This document shows, piece after piece, positions 1 to 7,253 of a stretch of 46,637 nt of DNA. The stretch spans positions 1 to 46,637 of the forward strand of contig RDZD01000031.1 of NCBI GenBank assembly GCA_004293815.1. The letters run 5' to 3'. The position numbers and the translations under genes were made by a program. The notes beneath the pieces were generated by a model. It had not been told where the DNA came from, did not search any database, and worked only from the letters and a program-made list of their open reading frames with translations. This DNA comes from Cytophagales bacterium. Lineage in GTDB: Bacteria > Bacteroidota > Bacteroidia > Cytophagales > Bernardetiaceae. Each line of letters opens with the position of its first letter. The first letter of the stretch is position 1.

Positions 1-153
1 AGAGAAGCGCATAGCGGTAACAGATTATTTTTCCGCAAAATTAGCTCTTAAAGCCCCCAAAAGCGTTTAATTAGCGTAACTAAACAGTGAAGTTTCAATG
101 AAAAACAACACTCTGAAATTAACAGAAAAGCAACAATACTCTGGCTTGTCTGC

Positions 154-605
154 TTACGCTTTTTGCTGCTGAGACGAACTTAAAATATGAACCACCATCA
201 CCAGCACCACCGTCAAAAACAGACCCGCTAACTCAAAAACCAGTAGATGACTCTCTATAAGCAGCTTGCCTACATCATACAAATTGTTTTTGGGCGTAAC
301 TTGTTCTGCTGGCTTGGAGGAGATAAATGAATCCAAACTTTTAGCTTAACAACCGTTTCATTAGGGTGTTCTGGACTAAGATGTAAACCCAAGGCTATAA
401 GTATCAAAATACCGCTTGCAAACACCAAAAGCATTGTAAAAGCTACTACGTCAGCCCCAAGACCCAACTGGCAGACCACTAAGCCAAGTACCAAAAATAT
501 AAAGTGGAACAGTAAATCCAATAAACTTGAGCTCCTTCCAAGACGATAAGCTAAAAAAGCCAAGAAACCGCACAAAACAACGCCCATCAATTCTTCTAAT
601 GCCAT
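154..605 (-). pseudogene. nuoJ: NuoJ-like membrane subunit, split by a frameshift
   Basis: Two overlapping minus-strand frames together look like one NuoJ, the membrane subunit J of NADH-quinone oxidoreductase. The first (605 to 270) carries the N-terminal helices, with LGADVVAFTMLLVFASGILI at the place of the usual LGAEFLAVVQVIVYAGAIMV. The second (about 348 to 154) carries the typical C-terminal helix, KLLIESHLLVFELAGLFL. Joined they give about 155 residues, close to the family's 160-175. The frames would join if one A were added to the short A run at 339-342 (minus strand AAAA), so this is a sequencing or assembly error, a real lesion, or slippage. No nuoI or nuoK is visible on either side, which is unusual for a nuo gene. 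The family call rests on motif resemblance and is moderate. Confidence 0.5.
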
Positions 606-727
606 GGAGAACTCTTTTTTGGGTTGTGGTCTAAGTTTTTAGATGCTGCAAGAAAAGACAAAGAGGGCTTAACTTTTCATCATGTATGCCATAACAAGAA
701 AGCAGAGCTCCCTCTCTTGGCATGACG

Positions 728-735
728 CAAAGGTA
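728..735 (-). promoter_or_regulatory. Possible -7 element for the NuoJ-like gene
   Basis: The minus strand reads TACCTTTG followed by CG, a full match to the Bacteroidota -7 consensus TAnnTTTG, about 120 nt upstream of the NuoJ-like start. A TTTG lies at 754-751 but only 15 nt away, shorter than the normal 19-21, so the -33 assignment is weak. Confidence 0.35.
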
Positions 736-875
736 GTCAAAAATGATTATCAAAAGACAGCACACATTTTTTTATACAAACTCAACAAAAAGCTGTTTCA
801 ATGGTCTGCCTCGACTGTGTCCATGTGTCTTGCAAATTATCAAATAGGCATGTCCTATTCTCAGAGCTTAGTGCC

Positions 876-1487
876 CTATCGCAACCATTCAAAAATGCTA
901 AACACGCTCACAAAGCCTAAAAACCAGCCCAAAAATAACTGGCCAAAGCCATGAGAGTTGGTGGCCAAACGAGATGTTAGAACCAAACCTGACAAAACAA
1001 TACTCAAAACAGCACCCCAGAGCGCATCTATGGACACAAAATAGTAAGCAAAGGCAAACCACAAACCACAGATTCCACCCATCCCCGCGGCGTGAGCACT
1101 CACTTTATAAAAGAAATTGACAACGAGCAAAGTAGCTAAAAGTGCCGTTAAATTCATCATGGTATAAGCCGCTGGCATACCAAAAGCCCCTGACTGATAA
1201 AACGAATAAGCCGTACAACCGTAAATGGCTGTACTTAAAATATAAGGCGCAAAACGGTCTTGACGCAAGTCTAACTCAAAGGACTTCACGAAAGACATGC
1301 GGCGGAGCAGAATAATAAAAATCAAAGGAAAAAGAACCGTAATAACAAAGATAATGCCTATAAAAGACAGATACTGCGAACCTCCTAGGGGTATCAGATA
1401 ATACTTGCCTAGCAACAAAAAAATGACTGTTGTGGCAAAAGCAGGGTGAAAGACAATGGCAATAAACTTAGCTAACCGAACATTCAA
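876..1487 (-). CDS. PAP2-like polytopic membrane protein
   Basis: This is a 203-residue, strongly hydrophobic protein with about five or six predicted membrane helices. Three short motifs sit in the order expected for membrane PAP2 (type 2 phosphatidic acid phosphatase) proteins: LRQDRFAP near 74-81, KVSAHAAG at 128-135 in place of the usual PSGH, and SRLATNSH at 172-179, the SR-x5-H pattern. The Asp normally four residues after that last His is Gln here (183), and the SGH motif is altered, so catalytic activity is uncertain. It may belong to a PAP2-related family of unknown substrate. It lies 132 bp downstream of secG on the same strand, with a hairpin between them, so it is probably a separate unit. 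Confidence 0.6.
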   Translation of the reverse strand: MNVRLAKFIAIVFHPAFATTVIFLLLGKYYLIPLGGSQYLSFIGIIFVITVLFPLIFIILLRRMSFVKSFELDLRQDRFAPYILSTAIYGCTAYSFYQSGAFGMPAAYTMMNLTALLATLLVVNFFYKVSAHAAGMGGICGLWFAFAYYFVSIDALWGAVLSIVLSGLVLTSRLATNSHGFGQLFLGWFLGFVSVFSIFEWLR

Positions 1488-1541
1488 AAGCGTCTGAGGT
1501 TTGGGGTGAAGAAACTTTGATTGTTGAGAACTTCAATACAA

Positions 1542-1602
1542 AATGAGAACCTGCATCAAAAAAGCAAACAACGAAGATTACTTTATGCGGCAGGTTCTTA
1601 TT
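1542..1602 (-). terminator. Long-stem hairpin downstream of secG
   Basis: AATGAGAACCTGC (1542-1554) pairs with GCAGGTTCTTATT (1590-1602), giving a 13-bp stem with one G-U pair and a 35-nt loop. On the minus strand it follows the secG stop and is followed by TTTTG. It could end secG transcription, but the large loop makes it a moderate call. Confidence 0.4.
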
Positions 1603-1619
1603 AGGAGAAAGTTCTATGT

Positions 1620-2003
1620 TTAGTTGCCGCTAGAAGTGGCAGCAGAGGTATTTTCGGGGGCTGCTGTGCTGGTAGCTGCCGAAGAGGTGCCTTGTTGCAA
1701 ACCTGCTCCTGTGGCTGTGCTTTTTTCGCTGGCAGCCTCCATGTTAGGGCTTTGCACACCGCCAGGGTTTTTGTTAGTGTCCAGTGTCACGTTGGCCATA
1801 AAGCACAGGATAAAAATCAAGATGACTGTTCCCCATGTCATTTTTTCAATAACATCAACGGTACGCTTTGCGCCCATCAGCTGAGTGGCACCTGATCCGC
1901 CAAACTGAGAAGACAGCCCACTGCCTTTAGGGCTTTGCGCCAAAACCATTAAAGCCAATAAGATACTGGCCACAACTACTAGGATGATGATGAGCTCGGT
2001 CAT
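1620..2003 (-). CDS. secG: Protein translocase subunit SecG
   Basis: SecG is the small third subunit of the SecYEG preprotein channel in the inner membrane. The 127-residue product has two helices (about 3-20 and 55-73) flanking the family loop, with AQSPKGSGLSSQFGGSGATQ and then MGAKRTVDVIEKMTWG, which match the conserved core. The C-terminal tail of about 45 residues is low-complexity and rich in Ala, Ser and Thr, as is common in Bacteroidota SecG. The start at 2003 is the ATG before TELIIILVVV. A complete promoter lies just upstream at 2057-2087. The gene stands alone, with a hairpin after it. Confidence 0.95.
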   Translation of the reverse strand: MTELIIILVVVASILLALMVLAQSPKGSGLSSQFGGSGATQLMGAKRTVDVIEKMTWGTVILIFILCFMANVTLDTNKNPGGVQSPNMEAASEKSTATGAGLQQGTSSAATSTAAPENTSAATSSGN

Positions 2004-2056
2004 CTTTTTATATCTTTTTTTGAACTAAACTGACAATACTTTCCAAAATGGAAGCG

Positions 2057-2087
2057 CAAAAATACCTAAAAGTATTCGTAAGTCAAA
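2057..2087 (-). promoter_or_regulatory. secG promoter (Bacteroidota -33/-7)
   Basis: On the minus strand TTTG (2087-2084) is followed after exactly 19 nt by TATTTTTG (2064-2057), matching the TTTG-N19-TAnnTTTG consensus of the Bacteroidota primary sigma factor. It lies about 54 bp before the secG ATG. Confidence 0.75.
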
Positions 2088-2117
2088 CTATGTCGCGCCT
2101 TTTTTTATTAAACCCTT

Positions 2118-2150
2118 AAACCTATAAGGTTTTTAAAACCTTATAGGTTT
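2118..2150. repeat. 33-bp near-perfect palindrome overlapping the end of the RM gene
   Basis: Arms AAACCTATAAGGTTTT (2118-2133) and AAAACCTTATAGGTTT (2135-2150) are perfect inverted copies around a single T. The stop codon of the restriction-modification gene (2143-2141) lies inside the right arm. No clear T tract follows on the minus strand, so it is not a classic terminator. It looks like a dispersed intergenic palindrome of the kind found in many Bacteroidota genomes; that last point is from memory and untested here. Confidence 0.7.
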
Positions 2151-5100
2151 CCTTCCACTACTTTTATTTCTTCTTCTGTCAATTCATAAAGCTCATAAAC
2201 CAATTGGTCTATTGCGCTCTCGAGGGAGGTGGTATCTTCGTTTTTTTCTTTTTTGGCTAAAATTTGTTTGACTAACTTGACAACTTTATTTTGTAAATCA
2301 TCTGCTGGTATGATTAGAGGGATTTTTTTTAAATAAGGAATGTCATAACGAATATACCCGCCTGAAAGATGTGTATTCTCAAAATAGTTAACATACCAAA
2401 AATTAATTATTTTAGAATTTAATAATGCTAATAAAAAATAGAGGTTAATTCTTTTGTTGAGATTAAAAACGACTGTTGATTTACCAACAAAATATTGTTT
2501 TTGATCAATTGCTGCTTGCAAGCGTAAAGTCATGCGTGCTATCACAATTTTTTCTTTTATTTCAAATTTTGCAATAGCATTACTTGAAAATATTTCACAA
2601 GGAATATACTCCTGTTTCCAATCTATCACATATTTTTTTATATCTCTGGTCTGAATAATGGGTGCGTAGTTTATTTTTTCCTTTTCATCTAGTTGTTTAT
2701 GATGTTTCGCAAGAATTTTTTTCTTACCATAGCCACTTTGAGAAGTTCCCCAAATCATATCGCATAATGTCCCTAGTTTTACTTTATTCAATTCTATCTT
2801 CCTAATAATTATTTGATTGATATTTGCTATGATCAAATATTTACCATTGGCTATAATATCATTTTTACGAACTAATAAGGTTTCTTTCCCAATATCTTCC
2901 ACCAATATACACTTACTAATCCGAACAGGATAATTACCATTTTTTTCCTTTTTAAAAGACCACACAACGGTATAAGTGGCTGCTTCATCAAAAACTTTTA
3001 TTTTAGAGACATCATCTATAGACTGTATAATAGTATTTTCTACTATAAAACGTCTTATTCCATATCCAGCATCTATGGATAAAAATTGATTTGGATTAAT
3101 ATAACAAAAATGAGCATTCTTAGCCATAACCATGTAACCTAACTCAATAAAAAATTGATACAAATTAGGTCTTGGCGATTCTTCTAAGGTCTTAAAATAT
3201 TGTAAATGAGATATTTGTGCTTTATCAATTTCTCGATAGTCTACATACGGCGGATTGCCAATCACCACATCAAAGCCCACAAAATCGCCCTCCTCATTGA
3301 GCACTTCCGGAAACTCAAACCGCCACTCAAAAGCATTGTCAAAAATCTTGTTGCCTTTTATGTTTTCAATCTCGTCTTCGAGTTTTCGTATTTCTTGGGT
3401 GAGTTGCTCTGCTTTTTTGTTTTTTTCTTTTTTTTCTTTCTCGGTTTCTCCAAACACCGAGGTTTGGTTCATCAAGTTAAATAGTTCACCCTCGAGCCTG
3501 CGTTTTTTGGCCAATTTGGGGTCGTTCTTAGAAATTTCACTTCTGCAATCCGATTTGATGTCGGCAATCAGTCGCTCCATGTCTCGTTTCTGTTCCTTGC
3601 TTTCCGCATTGCGGTAGGTGGCAACGGCCGTGCGGTAGCTGTCTATGGTCCATTTGCTTTTTTTGAGGGCCTGCTTGATGTTTGTCTCTATGGCAAAACG
3701 GCTCACCAAGGAGTTGCCACATTTGATGTTGATGTCAATATTGGGCAGGGTTTCTAGCGCAGTAAAATTGCTTTCTGAGGTATAGTAGGCATTCTTTAAA
3801 AGCTCTATCCATAATCGCAAACGGCATATTTTGACAGAGTTGGGATTGATATCCACCCCAAAAAGACAGTTTTCGATAATGGTCTGTTTTTCATGGAAAA
3901 GCGTTTCTTGAACCCTCTGCCTTTCGCTCACAAACTGGGTCTTGTTTTTAAGGCTGTCGCCATCAAGGAAATGCTTGGCGGATTTTTCCGAACGAGGCGC
4001 GGGAGCGATGTAATAATGCTCTTCATCGGCTTCGGCATCTATGATATAAAGTGCGTCATTGACTACACGTATAGAGGTGTCTTTGAGTAATTTGCCGTTT
4101 TTATCCAATAAAATTTTCATCTCGCTTTTCAATGCAATAATTTCATTGAGGGCAGAAACCAAAAAGTGCCCCGATCCTACGGCAGGGTCGCATATTTTGA
4201 TAGAATTGACAATTTCATTGGCTGTTTTCCTTGAAATCTTTTGCGGCACCAACTCCTCAATATCCTCAATGCGGCTCATTTTGTCCTCTTGCCAACCCTG
4301 TTTGAGACAGTACTCATTGAATTTTTGTAGCACTGCCTTGCGAATCGTTTCGCGGCACATATACATCGTGATGAATCCTGGCGTAAAAAATGAGCCATCT
4401 TTATAGCCGTTAATTTTCTCAAAAATCAAACCCAGCACCGACGCATTGATGAGCGTTTTGTTGTCTTCTCGGATTTCTTCTCCTGCTTCTGCCCCAAAGT
4501 CGTAGGCATCTAAAAACGCAAACAAATATTGGAGTGTGTTGAGGTCGCCCGTTTGTTTTTTGCCTAGCTGGTCTTTGAGCACTGTTTGCGAAAAAATGGG
4601 AACGGTCTTATCGCCTTTCAGTCCGCTGATGAACAAAGTAATTTGTTCTAATTCAGTAGGTTCAAAAAGAGAAGAATTGAGATAGGGTATTTTTTCAAAC
4701 TCCTTTTTGACATCTTTATTTCGCTCATCGTGTTCTCGTGCCAACACTTGAAAAAAGAGGCTGTTGAGGTCGTCATAGTTTTTGATTCTGTCCGAATGGA
4801 GAAAAGCATAAGACTTATCGCCTTTGTGGTAGGTGATGAGCTGGGCTTCCAATAACTTCAAAAACAAAATGCGATTGATCCAAATAATAGACAGCTCAAT
4901 AGCCACATTAAATAGCCTTTCTTGGGTGTTACTTCCAAACTGACTTGGTTTTGTGAGTCGGCTCAGTTTATCTAAACTATCTAGTTGAATAATTGCGTCT
5001 TCTAGTACAGAGCCTGTGTGTCTTTCGCCTTCCTTGTTGCGCTCAATCAGCTTTTTGCCTCCGTCTTTTGTTTCTGTCAGGCCAACGATGTGTAGCAGCT

Positions 5101-5866
5101 CACTATAAAAGCGTTTATCGAGGCTGTTGCTATCGTTAATGAAGGGGAGCTTGAGAAGATGTTCAGGCGAAAGCAATTTAAACAGAGCTATCAGCAAATG
5201 ATCATCTGCTTTGTCAGGATTTCGGAGCGGTTCTTGAAAATCTTGAAGATTAAAATACGTGAACGTGATTTCTTCTGTGAGACTCTCAATAAAAGGCTCT
5301 GCTATTTGCTTGTAAAAGAAATTGGTTTTGGTGTCTGCTAAACGCCCCTCCTCAAAGTCATTGAATTGTTTTACAAAGTTTTTGTTTTGTGCAAAAAGAC
5401 TTTCGAACAAGGTAGCATCAAAAATAAACCATTCATTGATGTTGGTAGCCACCAAGTGTTTTACTTCCAGATTTTTATAGGTGATTCTTTCTCGCAGGTA
5501 ATACAAAACCAGTTCCTGAAAGGCTTTAGCATTCAGTTTTTGGGTAGTAATCATCTCAGCCTTGTTGGTTGGCTTTTTTGCTTCTATGATTACCCCAACA
5601 GAACTTTTAGCACTGTTCCCATTATGAATGACCAAATCGTTTCTACCTTTGGTATTGATAAAATGATCTTGCTTGTAGTAAGTGTCTTTAAGAAAATCAG
5701 ACACTAGGTTTTTATGAAACTCTTCACTTTCAGTGTCATTGGTTCTATCAAGCAACGTTATAAGATTGGTCTTGAAACCTTCAATTTCGGCTCTGCTGAG
5801 TTTTACTTTTAAAAATGCTTCGTTGAGAGCCTTTCTTGGTTTCAATTGTATCGTTTCCATCTGCAA
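2141..5866 (-). CDS. Type IIG restriction-modification enzyme (Eco57I-like)
   Basis: A single 1241-residue chain appears to combine nuclease, methyltransferase and target recognition. The N-terminal part has a PD-(D/E)xK-type signature, D77 followed by E95-A-K97. The central adenine methyltransferase has motif I DPAVGSGHF at about 560-568 and catalytic motif IV NPPY at about 871-874. A coiled, Lys/Glu-rich segment lies between them at roughly 790-845. The last 350 residues should be the target-recognition domain (TaqI-C-like). No separate R, M or S gene is adjacent, as expected for type IIG or BREX PglX-like proteins; the N-terminal nuclease favours type IIG. The start could also be the ATG two codons in. 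DNA coding for the recognition domain is noticeably more AT-rich than the rest, suggesting a different history. Confidence 0.85.
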   Translation of the reverse strand: MQMETIQLKPRKALNEAFLKVKLSRAEIEGFKTNLITLLDRTNDTESEEFHKNLVSDFLKDTYYKQDHFINTKGRNDLVIHNGNSAKSSVGVIIEAKKPTNKAEMITTQKLNAKAFQELVLYYLRERITYKNLEVKHLVATNINEWFIFDATLFESLFAQNKNFVKQFNDFEEGRLADTKTNFFYKQIAEPFIESLTEEITFTYFNLQDFQEPLRNPDKADDHLLIALFKLLSPEHLLKLPFINDSNSLDKRFYSELLHIVGLTETKDGGKKLIERNKEGERHTGSVLEDAIIQLDSLDKLSRLTKPSQFGSNTQERLFNVAIELSIIWINRILFLKLLEAQLITYHKGDKSYAFLHSDRIKNYDDLNSLFFQVLAREHDERNKDVKKEFEKIPYLNSSLFEPTELEQITLFISGLKGDKTVPIFSQTVLKDQLGKKQTGDLNTLQYLFAFLDAYDFGAEAGEEIREDNKTLINASVLGLIFEKINGYKDGSFFTPGFITMYMCRETIRKAVLQKFNEYCLKQGWQEDKMSRIEDIEELVPQKISRKTANEIVNSIKICDPAVGSGHFLVSALNEIIALKSEMKILLDKNGKLLKDTSIRVVNDALYIIDAEADEEHYYIAPAPRSEKSAKHFLDGDSLKNKTQFVSERQRVQETLFHEKQTIIENCLFGVDINPNSVKICRLRLWIELLKNAYYTSESNFTALETLPNIDINIKCGNSLVSRFAIETNIKQALKKSKWTIDSYRTAVATYRNAESKEQKRDMERLIADIKSDCRSEISKNDPKLAKKRRLEGELFNLMNQTSVFGETEKEKKEKNKKAEQLTQEIRKLEDEIENIKGNKIFDNAFEWRFEFPEVLNEEGDFVGFDVVIGNPPYVDYREIDKAQISHLQYFKTLEESPRPNLYQFFIELGYMVMAKNAHFCYINPNQFLSIDAGYGIRRFIVENTIIQSIDDVSKIKVFDEAATYTVVWSFKKEKNGNYPVRISKCILVEDIGKETLLVRKNDIIANGKYLIIANINQIIIRKIELNKVKLGTLCDMIWGTSQSGYGKKKILAKHHKQLDEKEKINYAPIIQTRDIKKYVIDWKQEYIPCEIFSSNAIAKFEIKEKIVIARMTLRLQAAIDQKQYFVGKSTVVFNLNKRINLYFLLALLNSKIINFWYVNYFENTHLSGGYIRYDIPYLKKIPLIIPADDLQNKVVKLVKQILAKKEKNEDTTSLESAIDQLVYELYELTEEEIKVVEGNL

Positions 5867-6049
5867 TTTTATGTTGATTTCTAGTAGGTCTAGATGTGTT
5901 TCTTTTTTAAATAGTGATTTATTTAAACGCTATGGGTGGTTTTGTTCCAGTATTTTCAAAAAAACTGCCCTTCCCTTACGGGTTTTTAAGCTGGAAATCC
6001 CTTTTTTGTTTCTGTCACAAAAATAGGAATTTTCTGTTGGATTTCTGTT

Positions 6050-6074
6050 TAGTCTCTCGCCGAGCTAGAGACTA
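6050..6074. repeat. Short inverted repeat
   Basis: TAGTCTCT (6050-6057) and AGAGACTA (6067-6074) are perfect inverted copies around the 9-nt loop CGCCGAGCT. No T tract follows. It may be a protein-binding site, a hairpin or the remnant end of a small mobile element. Confidence 0.45.
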
Positions 6075-6142
6075 TTGTTTCAAGCATTCCTTCGTCTTGA
6101 ATAAATGATATAACAACGTTTGTATTACTCTTGCATATTGTT

Positions 6143-6175
6143 CGTATCATCGCCGTATCATCACCGTATCATCGC
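6143..6175. repeat. Three tandem copies of an 11-bp unit
   Basis: CGTATCATCGC, CGTATCATCAC and CGTATCATCGC follow each other without gaps, with one substitution in the middle copy. A partial ATCATCGCC recurs near 6206. Purpose unknown. Confidence 0.75.
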
Positions 6176-6552
6176 CATATATGCCAGATATTGGAATAAT
6201 CTAATTAATCATCGCCAGTCTCCACTAAGGATTGTTCCTTTTGCTGACCTTGCTTTTTTAGGATTCTGAATTCTATTTAACAGCCATTCACTCGCAATAT
6301 TTAAGGATTCTTTTTGAGAGCAAATTTATCCGTTTGCTTTTGATTTTTTTTAGCGATTTTTAATTTTGTTTAGTCAGTATCTGATAAAAATCACTCTGTG
6401 CTTAATTTCATCAAACGATATGCCTTGTGCTTGCCCTTTGCTGACAAAAATAAACATCTTTGTTTTGTTGGACAATATTTTTAGATTCACTTGATTTGCC
6501 GCCAAGAAAATACTTTTTAAGTGCCAAGTTACATTGAGTGGTCAAATAAGAT

Positions 6553-6963
6553 ATGAGAGAAGAGCTAAAAAATCATGATGGAAAAATTTATTGTACCCTT
6601 GAATACTGGCCAGAGACTGAAATTGTATATGTCAATTGGACAGGCTTCTTACCCTTAAACGAGGTCAAAACTGGTGCCAATAGGGCTATTGAGTTAATGA
6701 AGCATAACAATGCAAGCAAGCTTTTAAACAATACTTTTGAGTTTCGCAGCGCGTGGGACGAGTCCTATGAATGGGTTTTTCAAAATGCCATGCCAAGAGC
6801 CATCAATGCGGGCATGAAACGTATGGCGCATGTAGCCCCACCATTCTTATTTGAACAGCTTATTGCAAAGATTATTCGCCAACGCTCCATAGCGCGTGGT
6901 GATGCCTTTTTGCTCAAAATTTTTGACGATAAAGAGTCCGCATTAAGCTGGCTTCTCAGCTAG
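6553..6963 (+). CDS. SpoIIAA/STAS-like single-domain protein
   Basis: This is a 136-residue soluble protein with no signal peptide. The order of elements, a beta strand with IVYVNWTGFLPLNEV near 25-39, a helix with ANRAIELMKHNNASKLLNN, and a final FDDKESALSWLL, is like the SpoIIAA/STAS-related family common in Bacteroidota, where proteins end in a similar D-x-x-x-A-x-x-W-L motif. Such domains often take part in anti-sigma or phosphatase signalling, but no partner kinase is adjacent and the conserved Ser of true anti-sigma antagonists is not obvious. It stands alone after the gene-poor interval. Family call is moderate, function unknown. Confidence 0.5.
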   Translation: MREELKNHDGKIYCTLEYWPETEIVYVNWTGFLPLNEVKTGANRAIELMKHNNASKLLNNTFEFRSAWDESYEWVFQNAMPRAINAGMKRMAHVAPPFLFEQLIAKIIRQRSIARGDAFLLKIFDDKESALSWLLS

Positions 6964-7119
6964 CCTAATGCTCACAACCCCTCCTCTAACACACCCAAAC
7001 AACGATATAAATGATAAAAAAACATCGTCCAAGCTACTTCCAATGTATAAATCTTTGAGGAAGCACAAAAAGAAAAAAAATTAATTTTCATCACAATAAT
7101 ATTTCAAAATAAGAGGTCT

Positions 7120-7127
7120 TATATTTG
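7120..7127 (+). promoter_or_regulatory. Possible -7 element for the TPR gene
   Basis: TATATTTG followed by C matches TAnnTTTG about 126 bp before the ATG at 7254. No clean TTTG is found 19-21 nt upstream, so only the -7 half is supported. Confidence 0.4.
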
Positions 7128-7253
7128 CATAATTTTTTTTCGGGTGCGCCATAAACTAAAAAAACATTAGGCCGCCTAAAAGTTAAGTTCTTAAACTTGC
7201 TACAAAAAGATTTCAAAGCTTTCAAGAAACGCTTCTCCCAAAAAATTGTAATT

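Larger units (their letters stand above)
5867..6552. other. Gene-poor 686-bp interval
   Basis: I see no convincing gene here. A 64-codon plus-strand frame (5914-6108, GTG start) resembles nothing I recognise. The interval holds a short inverted repeat (6050-6074) and an 11-bp tandem repeat (6143-6175), described separately. Together with the neighbouring RM gene this looks like accessory or decayed DNA. Confidence 0.5.

Noticed and set aside
1..153. Possible nuoK downstream of the NuoJ-like gene
   Set aside because: No minus-strand frame with NuoK-like helices is present in these bases.
682..954. 90-codon plus-strand frame before the PAP2-like gene
   Set aside because: It overlaps the 3' end of the PAP2-like gene on the opposite strand, has low-complexity basic content and no family resemblance.
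1624..1895. Two plus-strand frames opposite secG
   Set aside because: They lie antisense to secG, whose protein match is unambiguous; their Ala/Val/Cys-rich sequence mirrors the low-complexity secG tail.
3206..5707. Several 60-120-codon plus-strand frames inside the RM gene
   Set aside because: All are antisense to a clear 1241-residue enzyme and show no domain signal or initiation context.
5914..6108. 64-codon frame in the gene-poor interval
   Set aside because: GTG start, odd Cys/Phe-rich composition, overlaps the short inverted repeat, and no recognisable relative; kept only as a remark.
6140..6210. CRISPR-like array
   Set aside because: Units are 11 bp without spacers, so this is a plain tandem repeat.
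7197..7253. Upstream TTG extension of the TPR gene
   Set aside because: The ATG at 7254 gives a clean signal peptide, which the extension would bury.
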